This document shows positions 35,069 through 47,000 of a DNA stretch of 64,000 nucleotides, piece after piece; position 1 is the stretch's first letter; the number at the start of each line of letters is the position of its first letter. The notes beneath the pieces are model-generated. The model worked only from the letters and a program-made list of their open reading frames with translations, was not told the DNA's origin and did not search any database. The position numbers and the translations under genes were made by a program. This DNA comes from Gadus chalcogrammus (Eukaryota > Chordata > Actinopteri > Gadiformes > Gadidae): the NCBI RefSeq assembly GCF_026213295.1, contig NC_079416.1:1136083-1200082 (forward strand). Direction: 5' to 3'.

Positions 35069-38000
35069 CTGTTGGAAATGGTGATTCAAATAAGATAGAA
35101 CCTTATTCAGTATTGTTCACATTGGCTCATTCTAGTTCATATTTTTCTTATATTGGTGTGGTTGATTTGCATATAGAGTGAATGGCCCAAATTCGGAGGG
35201 GAATTGATGCGTCAGTTTTACGGCCAAATAAGGTTGTTACCGTCGGAGGGGACTGTATGTTGCTCTCTTGTAGAAACTGTTCCAGGGACACCATCTCACT
35301 TCCTGGAGAGGAGGAGCGGGGAGGCTTTGCCCGGAGGCCGGAGGTCCCCCGCTGTGGTTGAGCTCTCTGAGGGGTGTGGTCATAAGGGAGGGTGGAGCTA
35401 CGCGACAGGGAGGGCTGTGATTTACTCAGAGCCATGACATCGTCGCTAGAGAGGCTGGAAGAGCGACAATGGCGATCTGAGGTCTCTGTCCAGAGAGAGA
35501 TTATTGATTAGTAGTGATCAAGGGCTATTGTTTTATCATCGACTTTTAAATGTTATGTACAAAGTTTAGTCCAAAAATAACATCACAATCAATGACATAT
35601 GGTTGTGTGAGTGAGGTACTGTGTATACCCCTATAGTAGACAGGGGAGTTGGAGCCGGAGGTGTTGTGGCTCAAGTCAATCGATCCTGGACGACCATTCA
35701 GGTGGCCACGGTGACCCAAAATGGAGTCTGGGGAATTGAGATGCAAGTCCTCATTGAAAACCAAACCTGGAAAATAATCACAAATCCACATGGTAGTTAA
35801 GGAATAGCCTACATAAATCCAATGCATTTAACTAGGGACACACGTTTAAAAAGGAAATGCTGCCCCTGCAAGGTTCTGTCGCTTATTGGAACAGATCAGT
35901 CAATCTTAATCTTAATATGGCTTTCAGTGTTTGGTTGTTGAACACAACATGAAACTACGAACATTTTTAATGTTGGAGGATTGAGGACAAATAGGGTCAT
36001 AGAAAAGCTTGATGAATGTTTAATAGTCGACCAATTAAAACACTGTTTAATGCATGCTTTCTTAGAACAGTTATCAGAGGCGCTTCTTACGGAGCATTCA
36101 ATTAAACTGATAAAGGAAAAAAGTATTACATTTACCATTCAGAGAGTAAATTTATGGATTTAAAAAACATTATTAACGGCTATTAAAAGAGGTCTTTTAA
36201 AAGAGATAAAGTAGTATAACTATTTCAATACTGAGAATTGCTATACCAGAGGCCCCCACTCTAATTATACCAGTATGGTAATAATTACAATTATTGGAAT
36301 AGGTTGATCTCATGTATCAACAAAGAGGTGTGGCTGGGTAATGTTGGGATACTTTTAACAATGTGTGGATTTATTTTCCAAGATATTTTGGTTTTAATTA
36401 TAAACTTCAATCACGTTGACAGAGTTTTGGAAATCTATTTTTAGAAGGGCGGCAGAGATAGATTAATTGTATTTTTGGTGTTTGGGCTCTCATTTGTTTT
36501 TGAGTATGCCTTTGAATGAGTTCAACACTGGTTCAACATATATGCAAGTACGCTTGAGCTTGGTGGAAAAATATGAAGGAAATGGAGTGTAATCTGTAGA
36601 CTTTATTCACCTAGCGGCCATATTGGGGAGTTTGGTGGGGGAAACCTTGTATAATTTTTGGAAACCATGAAAACCCAATGCATTATTTTTTCTGTCTTTA
36701 ATCGATTAACTCAGCTAGCATTTAAAACACATTTCGATTTAGTGTTCTTGATTTATTGGATTTCCCCAAAATTCTAAGTTTCCACATACAACTTTCTAAT
36801 ATGGCCACAAGGTGGCTTTAATGATCCATAAAAATGCATTTTTGATAAGTTTAATGCATTATGTATTAAAAGTCTTTAAATGGGTAAGTTATTAGTCCTT
36901 CATTCATTCTTTCTGTGGCACAATTCTTCCTCCATGAATGCAACTCTACAATAGAGAAATTAATACAAGCAGTGTTGCCTTACCTCTGGGCCTGCACCCA
37001 GCTCCTTGTGCCTGCCTGGAGCTAGAGTTACCCCCCAGGCCCAGGGCCGGTTGGCTGGGAGTACAACTGAGAGCTTGCTGTCCTGAGAAGATTCAATCCA
37101 TACAATCAGCTGACTAAACTTTGTCTTCTCCTATTTGTTATAATTTTTGAGTGAACAATGGAAGGCTACGACATCCATTACTATCGTTAGACGTTAGCAA
37201 CATTTTCATTACTATTTTTAATAAACTGCCAAGTTTGCAACTCAAGCTATACCAATGTTGAAACGAAGGACAAACAAATATAAAATGATGACCTTGTCCC
37301 TCTTCTTCAGTTACATTCTCATTGCTGCCCCCTGGTGTACTATTACGGTACAAGCCTCGTCCCCTGTCACTCAAACCTGTAGAAAGACACAATGGCCCTC
37401 ATTTATCAAACAAACGTACAAATGAGCGCAAATCTGAACGCATGATTCATCTTACGATAGGACCCACGTGAGATTTACGAAACCTTCGTATCACACCACT
37501 CCCAGCGTACGAAGGATCTTGGTGTTGATAAATACGGCGGCTGAGATCGATCGTAATAAACGTAACACGCCCATATAAAAGCACGTCTTCAGAAGTCTCG
37601 CCCCTAACTTTTACGACATGGAGAAACGTCCAACGGTAAAATCGAGGAATTTTTCCGAGACCCAAATGGAGACGCTCGGGTCACTGGTGGATGCGAACCG
37701 TCTGGTTTTATTTGGTAGCCTAAAAGCTGGCATTAAAGGCCAGCAAAAGAATGCTATATGGAATGAAATAACTGTTGCAGTGAATAGTGTTTCCAATGTT
37801 CGTCGGGCTACGGAAGAGGTTTGTTAATTAAATTAATTAAATAATAAATTAAATGTACAACTTCTGTTATCCAGCTTAAAACATTTCACATATATGCTAT
37901 TGTTTGCATTCCGTTAAAGTTATTTAATTCCGAATAAGATGAAGAAAAAATGGTCCGACATGAAGCTCAGCACCAAAAAACGTGTTGCGGCTGTGAAGCC

Positions 38001-41000
38001 GGCCAAGCAAGAAACGGGGGGAGGCCGGTGCAGTGCGACTGCAGCGTAACTCACCGAGATGACTCTGACCATGTAGTGCGCCCTGATGTAGACGATGCCC
38101 AACGTTGCTATTTTGGAAAATAAAATAATCGTGCGTGCCCCCAGGCCATCGGGCTACCATGTTCAGGATTGACATTCTGGCATCGCAAATAATCGGAACA
38201 TTAACTGAATGGTAGCTTTTGCGGTTGATGTACGCGTAATCATTAATAGATGGTTCATACGCACATGGGTACAATCAACCGCACCAATCACATTTGGAAA
38301 CCTAGCAATAGCATAACAATCCCGTTTGATTCCAGTTTGCTGATCGTTATTATATGGGAATTTAATATAACGTTCGGAGAGGGACATTATAGCTGCCAAA
38401 ACTGCTGGCATGGTTCGGCAAATACTTGGCTGGGAAATAGCAGACCTGTCCCCGATCTCCCGATGCAAGATCCCGGTGGCCAAAAATCCCAAGGTAGAGC
38501 AAACCTGCACAGGTATTGCGCTTGATCGCCTAGTTTCTCGCCTTAACTGTGGCTCCAAAGCATTGCATAGCTCCATCAGGAGATGCCTTGGGAGACGAAA
38601 ACGACTCAAGAGCCATTCATCGCCCTCCTTAAAAAAATCGGCGCGGTCTCGAAAAACTCTCTCGTCTGTGCGTTGAGGTCCTTAACAGAGCCAGATCTGC
38701 CATCGCTGAGACACGACCACCTATTGGCAAAGCTCCTTACTCGTTAATATAGACAGCTGAATAAACATTTCACCTGTCACATTCTAATTATTTTCATAGC
38801 AATACTGTTTTTAATTAGGCCTGACTTGATTGTAATTGTTTGAACGGCTGGGCTAATTCCAATTTATTTAGTAATTAATACAGATGTTGAACATGGGCTA
38901 CTTGTGCTGCACTATTCATCATTGAAATACCCGTATGTTGCGCCAAAAAAACTTGCGTACACGAGCTCAGACCTGACGTGAGATTTCATCGCAGCCTGCA
39001 CTCACGTTCAAATTGATAAATGCCAAGCTCAACGTTGAAATGAGCGTACGTCCATTTTACGCACGTTTTCTGTCGTACGCTCGTTTGATAAATGAGGGCC
39101 AATGTGATTCAGATGTAGCAGTTTTTATCATCCTACTCCAGGCACTATTAGGCCCAAAGCACTGTATGGGTAGAAGCTTAGAACCATGGCAACAAAAATA
39201 ACTGTGGGTTGAAAATCTATTGGAAAGCGTAAGTCTGCACTTAAACAGTTAACAATTATTTTATGTTTGGAGGACCACAGTTAGTCTAGCAGAGACAGAG
39301 ACAGCTATTAACAGTTGGATACAGGACTTAAGCACTTTCTGCATCCAAGCAGGACTGAAGTGCACAGCTTATGACATGACGGACGGAAGTACAGCAGGTT
39401 GGATGATTGAAACCATGTTATCATTAGGTAAAGCAGGCAGAAGGAGATTGAGGAGAGGATCAAAGAAAACACACAGAACCCATTACAAAACGGAAGCTCA
39501 GATCACAGAGACCCGAAAGGGAAGCGGCCATGGGAATACAATTCAAAACAACACGTAGGTCCTTGACAGAAATAAAAGGAAGCATTCACCACATGGTTCT
39601 TCATGATGCCATGGCAACTAACGCTCAACTCATTCAACAGAAAGATTACCTCCGTTTTCATCAAAACAACAACTGTTTGGAGAAAGCTTCTACTGCCCAG
39701 TATATACCACTGACCATTGGGCGATGAAGGAACACATCTGATTGAAAGTGGTTACCGAAGATGTGGGTTTAAGGCAGGTGTGACATGTGTTGGAGGCCAG
39801 ACATGGCCCTGCAGCATTATTTATAGTCTTGATGCGCCGTTTGTCAAGTGCAGTAGCAGTCCATGCAAGGCCTTTGCCTTCAGGTTGTGTATGCGTACTT
39901 CCCGCACTCAAACATTTGGGCTAAACATTTTCAGAAGTGTGCGACATGCACCATCCGGCGTTTCATATTTGCATGGCAACTTTAAATTAGGGTTAAAGTG
40001 TTAGCGCTTCAGAGCAGTTAACATAGCAGAGGATATTATGTTCCGTCCATCAGAGAATATATACAGCAGCACAGGTTCTACAGTGGACCACTGAGCAGCT
40101 CTCAGAGGACCAGTGAGCAGCTCTCAGAGGACCAGTGAGCAGCTCTCAGAGGACCAGTGAGCAGCTCTCAGAGGACCAGTGAGCAGCTCTCAGGTCAATG
40201 GACCAGTGAGCAGCTCTCAGTGGACCAGTGAGCAGCTCTCAGGTCAATGGACCAGTGAGCAGCTCTCAGTGGACCAGTGAGCAGCTCTCAGTGGACCAGT
40301 GAGCAGCTTTCAGTGGACCAGTGAGCAGCTCTCAGTGGACCAGTGAGCAGCTCTCAGAGGACCAGTGAGCAGCTCCCAGGTCAGTGGACCAGTGAGCAGC
40401 TCTCAGGTCAGTGGACCAGTGAGCAGCTCTCAGAGGACCAGTGAGCAGCTCTCAGAGGACCAGTGAGCAGCTCTCAGAGGACCAGTGAGAAGCTCTCAGA
40501 GGACCAGTGAGCAGCTCTCAGGTCAGAGGACCAGTGAGCAGCTCTCAGGTCAGAGGACCAGTGAGCAGCTCTCAGAGGACCAGTGAGCAGAGGACCAGTG
40601 AGCAGCTCTCAGAGGACCAGTGAGCAGAGGACCAGTGGACCAGTGAGCAGCTCTCAGTGGACCAGTGAGCAGCTTTCAGTGGACCAGTGAGCAGCTCTCA
40701 GTGGACCAGTGAGCAGCTCTCAGAGGACCAGTGAGCAGCTCTCAGGTCAGAGGACCAGTGAGCAGCTCTCAGGTCAGAGGACCAGTGAGCAGAGGACCAG
40801 TGAGCAGCTCTCAGAGGACCAGTGAGCAGCTCTCAGAGGACCAGTGAGCAGCTCTCAGAGGACCAGTGAGCAGCTCTCAGAGGACCAGTGAGCAGCTCTC
40901 AGAGGACCAGTGAGCAGCTCTCAGAGGACCAGTGAGCAGCTCTCAGAGGACCAGTGAGCAGCTCTCGGAGGTGCCGTTCAGTCTGAATACAGCCGAGCCA

Positions 41001-41065
41001 ATGCATTACATATTTGTTCTCCAAAGCAGCTGATTGACAACATTGATGGAAGGCAATTCTACACC

Positions 41066-41096
<31 letters not shown>

Positions 41097-44000
41097 TACT
41101 TACTGTCCTACGCGCTGGCTGAGGATTTGCACCTGGTTTGGTCCTGAGTGTGCTTTAATTGAAACCGTTCAGTTCAAGTCGGTTGTCGATGTGTACTGTG
41201 TGTACATATATCTGTGTCTATTTTTGCAAAAGCTAAAATAAATAAATTCAATAAATAATTGAAGTTAGTGTTCTTGGGTCTGGTGGTTGGAGGTCAACGT
41301 GATGAGGAGTATGCGCTGGATATGACATCAGAGCCCTCCCCCTGCAGTGATTGGCTGAGTGATGGGCGTGACGGGAGTGATTGGTTGAGTGATGATGTCA
41401 ACGTTGGGGAGGTCAGCCGAGGACCACAGTCGGAGTCGTCTAGAAAGAGAGAGGCGTGGCGGGCGCATAGCAGGGTGAGAGGTGGATGAGGGGAGGAGCT
41501 TGTCTTGACTTTTGCTGCGCAGGAAATTGAAGCTTTTCAGGTTGGAAGGTACTGAGGGGGAGAGAAACGGAGCGTCGGAATAAAAAGGGGAAAATATAGG
41601 AATACAATGAACATGACAGGAGAGGAAGATGACAAAAGGAAGATAAGAAATTACAGATAAGATAGAGAGAGGGAATATAAAGGGAGAAATTCCAGCACGA
41701 TGGATAGCGGAGTTGCAATTTAGAGGCATAAAGAGAAATGGGAAAATGGGAATGAATTGAGTTAATATTGACAGACTACAGACTATAAGGAAACATGCAA
41801 TTAGAGTAAAATCAGAATGCAATACGATTCTGTAAAGAGTAAACCCAGAAGAAGAAATTATCTTAAAAAGAGACAAGCAACAAACTGGAGTCAATATTAA
41901 TGTAATTATCGTGATATGAACTGTTTAGATTATTACCGAACATAAAAGGTGTATATGTAATGAAAAAATATATATTCTAGAGAGAAGAAGTGGGCACAGT
42001 GCTGTCACTTAAAGGGGTAGATAGGAATTTTGGACATAGGGCCTGATTCCAAAGTTAGCCTTGGTGTTCTTTATCATTGGAGAAGGTTTTCAACACATTT
42101 CATTCAGTCCTTCTAGTTGCAGAGTTCGCCCGTGCTAGGCTAGCGCACAGCAACGGGCAATACTAGCCTGCTAATAAAACAGTCTTACCCACTCCACAGT
42201 ACACCCGAGGTAAATCAATTATAACGCCAGACAATAGATGTAAAAGTCTGTGTTGATAGAATAATGTTATTAAACTAACCTCGCATCGCATGAATCATCG
42301 CATTTTGAGGGACTACTTTCTCAATAGCAGCGGAATATAACTTAGGTATCAGTCCGCCGCTGCCGTAGACTACTACCAGGAATACAACACTGTTGCTGAG
42401 ACACAGCAGATACCTCAAAATGCAATGCAATGCAAGGTTGGTTTTATTTCTAACATTATTCTATCAACACAGATATTTACATCTGCCGAGTTGATTTACC
42501 TCGGGTGTACTGTGGAGTGGGTAAGACTGTTTTATTAGCAGGCTAGTATTGCCCGTTGCCGTGCGCTAGCCTAGCACGAGCGAACTCTGCAGTCCGAAGG
42601 ACTGAATGAAATGTGTTGAAAACTGTCTCCAATGATAAAGAACACCATGGCTAACTTGGGAATCAGGCCCTGTGTCCAAAATTCCGAACTACCCTTTTAA
42701 ACATAATACTAAAGGGTATAAAGACCTATATTATTGTGTCTCACCTTGGAAGGAACTTATGTTATAGATATATACACTAGAATTTGTGCCCATGAAATGT
42801 TACAAATTCATTTTATTCTCCTTTGTGATGTTAAACAATTACCACTTTAATTTTTACTTCAAATAAACTCCTAAATGAGTTTTTGTCAGAGAGACCTTTA
42901 TCTCACAGCAGAAAGGACAACATGGTTTATTATGTCAAGCCCCGTAAGGGCGGACAAACAATAGGCTTGTGCAGATTCAATAAAAGAACAAAACTAATGT
43001 TAATCTCCATGTTAATCTCAGTGTAGGAAACTGCTTTAAGACAACCTACTGCATTCAGAGCATGTTCACGTTCATAATGTGGCAAATTAGATCCAACAAC
43101 TGTTTGGCAACTCAATACCTATATCTAAATAATATAATATAATGTATAGGTATCTATACAATATAATATATAATATCACAGCCAAAAATTGTGTGGGCCT
43201 CCGGATGATATTATGAATTAAAGACTGCGTCGGGTTCTCGGACGTCACGATACTTCCACAACAAGTAAAGACTCGTAGTGGAGGTTATCTCGGCCAGAGT
43301 CCTGCACGGGTTCGGGTACCCGACGGTTGACACGCACAATTTCGATGAAGCGGAGAGTACTGTGTCGGACACAGGTGCTGGTCGGATCGGACGCCTTAAC
43401 AGCGCGGGTCGGTCGCGGGTTTTGCGATTACAGCAAGACTACTCCGGAGATTACAGCGAGACTACTCCACTGGAGATGTTATGCCGGAGCAGAGTAAACT
43501 AAAACCGTCCACAGTGGATGATGTGCTTTCACACATCGGCGTCGGTTTCAATTTATAGCGGGTCTGGTTGGGTACGGAATGTAATTCGCGGGTATCGGCG
43601 GGTGTGGGTTTGCAAATAAGACCTGTGTATTGATTCTCGTCCATGGTTGAGAAAGAATTGGGGGAAGAAACGTTGGCTTTGACTCTCTGAAGTCCAGATT
43701 GAACTGCACCTTCAGATTGATGTGGTGTGCGGTTGTCTCCCACTGGAGCCCAGCTGCCCGCTGCCGCGAGGCCCCACCACCTCCTCGGCAGCGGGCAGCG
43801 CCGAGGCCCCACCGCCCCGCGGACAGCAGGAGATAATCGCGGGCAACAATGCCTTTCTCCTCCATGTCGGAGTTCAGTCTATCTCAGATTGATGTGGAAG
43901 TGGAAGAACCAGAAACGTCGGAGAACCCAACACAGTCGTTTGAGAGGATATTATGAATTAACGACTGCGTCAGGTTCTCCGACGTCTGGGCCTTCCACAT

Positions 44001-47000
44001 CAATCTGAAGTTGCAATTCAATCTGGACTTCAGAGAGTCAAAGCCAACGTTTCTTCCCCCAATTCCTTTTAAAATCTACTTCTGTCATGGTCGGACGTTT
44101 GAGTCGGTCTAGTTCTCTAGCTAAGCGGTGAAGAAACATGGCGGACATTGTGTTTACTTCTCGTACGCGAGCTCCCGCCCCAACTCATTCCTTATTGGTG
44201 GGCTTACAAATTTGCGGAACTAGAGGTTTGTAGTCCTCGGCCCTTCTAGAAGGCAAGCAAAGTTCTACTGATATGACGTCAAACGCGTCATTTGACGTCA
44301 GGTCAGGAGAAATGTATGTACAGCTCGGCCAAGGGAAGAAAACTTTTCTTAAATATTATAATAGCGATTTTATAATGATAAAACACCAGTTCTGTATCGG
44401 TGAAGTATTCCTTTAAGCAGGAGTACTTGGGGTTAAGAGGGAGAGCAGGAATCACCACATGGGAGGCTCTGGGAGTACTGTACCACTGACGAGAGAGAGT
44501 AGCATTGATTACCAACACAGTGTACCGACTACCGATATTTGCATTGTTATGTCTGACTTATAGACATGAATCGCCCCGGATGTATAGGATAATGAATTCA
44601 GGCTAAAACATCCCCCTTTGACAATGGTGAAATAAGCACACAGTTATAACTTATCATTTATTTTGGTTCTGCCCTGAGAGCTATAGATCTGACAAACCTA
44701 CAAGTCATATGATTATCCCCAGTAACTCCCAGGCAGCAGAAGGCCACCACACAGTCTACCCTCTACCTACCATCACTACTTCAAACTACAACCGCTGAAA
44801 GGCTGTAGTTTGCTGGGCAATGCTAAAAGTTTTGTTTGGGTGGGGGGGAACGTGTGTGTCTGTGTCTGTCTGAGGGAGAGAAAGAGGGCATGCTGTTACC
44901 TCGGCCGCCCGGTGTGAGTGCTGGCGACATGAGAACGGGACTGCTGTGCTGATTGAAGACTTGGCTGCCATTGTCTGGCGTGTCACTTCCCATCCGCGGG
45001 GGGAGCGGTGGCGGGTGGTCGTCGTTGGGCAGGAGCAGGGGCGGTGGCGAGGGCAGGGGGATGTCTGGGGCGCTCCTGGCCCTCTCCCAGTCTTCATCCT
45101 TGTCCCTGCTGCCGCTCTCCTTCCGTGGTTTGATGAGCTTAGCCAGCGCCTTGGCCCCCGACCAGTGGCTCCTCCTGGTCAAAACGCACACCGGGACCCA
45201 TCACACCGGGACCCGTCGCACCGGGACCACACTATTTCTACTTCCTTTCGCTCTATAAAATGATGAAATGCTGTACGATAGAGACTCGGAAATGGTTGCT
45301 TTATATTAGAGCGATTAAGAGCGAGACTTCACACATTAATTATTTTGTGTTTAAACACCAAAAGTCATAGAACACCTCTTCTTTGTGAAACAAAGATAGA
45401 TCTCTATGTATTTACTTTTTAGGCGTTGGGTCGTGGAACTTGTACTGGTCCATAATCTTCTCCTCCAGCTTCTCCTTGTGGCGCCGCAGAGCATTCAGCT
45501 TATCACTGAAGTTAAGGGTTAGAACACACAACATGACTCCAGTAGCTACACGTGATAACAGGATTAAGCTACATGCAGTATCAGTAGATACCATGTTGCT
45601 CCATACAGATACTGTAAACCCATCTACATATTATAAGAAGCAGGAGAAGTCATTTGGACAAAGTGGTTATATCAATCCCAACAGATGTCGCGTCGTCGAA
45701 GGCTGTGACGATGAAAAACATTCATAAAAGGTAAAGTCATTCAAACTTAAACAGGGCAAAACGCTGAGGAAAAAAAAGGGAGGAGGCGCGGTGAACACAA
45801 CTAGATCCACATCTTCAGGATATAAACCCTGCTTTACATCATACATGGTTAAAAAAAAACAAGACCAGGGTAGTGCATAAAACAGGCCTTGAGGCAGAGC
45901 ACAGGGGACCCAGCAGAACTTACGGGCCCCCAGCCGAGCATAGGGGCCCCCAGCAGAGCATAGGGGCCCCCAGCAGAGCACAGGGGCCCCCAGCAGAGCA
46001 CAGGGGCCCCCAGCAGAGCATAGGGGCCTCCAGCAGAGCAGGGCCCCCAGCAGAGCATAGGGCCCCCCAGCAGAGACCATCCAGAGCACAGTTGTAGTTA
46101 CATGTAGAGCTTCTGCTCGGCGTGGTACAGCTCCTTGCTCTCCATGCTCCTCTCCAGCAGGGCGTGGTTCTGCTGGCTCAGCAGGCTGATCTGGCTCAGT
46201 AGGTGGTGATTCTCCTCCTCCAGGTTCCCCTTCAGTCGACTCAGCAGCTACACGCACACACACACCCAACACACCATCAAAAGAGAGAAGCCCAGCAGCA
46301 CAACAGGACCGAGGTTGTATTGAACCAGACAAGGACCTGTGCATAAGGATTGATCTCCTTGAAAGAACAACACTAGAACAAATACATTTAATAACAGTTA
46401 TCACGCAACTGAGACACATAAACCCCCATAAAATACTCGGAAATGAAGAACCACCAAGTGACGACCCAAACACACGTCATTACCTCACAATGGTTATCCA
46501 GCTTGACCATCGATAGGTCCACAACTCGGTGCTGCTCCATCAGCGAATCATATTGCTTCATACATTGGCTTGTTTCTGTTTTGGCGGAGCTTAGCAAGGT
46601 CTTCAGCTCATTGTTTCGGTGCTGCAGCCCCTCAATCTCCGCATTATGCTGGGATTGGCTTTGTGTCATTCTGGTGAGAGGGATTTAAAGTCAAAAGTAA
46701 TGAATGATGGTTAGAGGACTGTCATTCCACACACATATTCAAAACATGATTCAAATCAACATATAGACAGACAAAGAATGGTTAATCCCAGAGTCTCTGA
46801 AAATACAAAAGGATAGGAAGCGTTGCTGTTCCTTAAAGGCTGAATTATACTTCTGCGTCTAACAGCTGTGGGAAGCGTGGCTCTGCGTCAAGACGTGTAC
46901 ACTGAAGTCACAGTTCGGTTTATACCTCGGTTCAGACATCACGGTTCAGTACGAGTGCAGTACAATGAAGGGAAAAGAAAAAAAAAAAAATGCAAAAGGC

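Noticed and set aside
37309..37314. A stronger splice donor GTAACT for Daple exon 37293-37376
   Set aside because: Using it gives 62 bp, which puts a stop in the frame required by the next exon. The weaker GTCATC donor at 37287-37292 keeps the phase.
40085..40975. CRISPR-like repeat array
   Set aside because: There are no unique spacers between units, the genome is eukaryotic, and the pattern is that of a tandem minisatellite.
45667..46473. A 268-codon ORF overlapping Daple exons
   Set aside because: Much of it reads through a 20-bp minisatellite and then overlaps an exon in a different frame. It matches no known protein.
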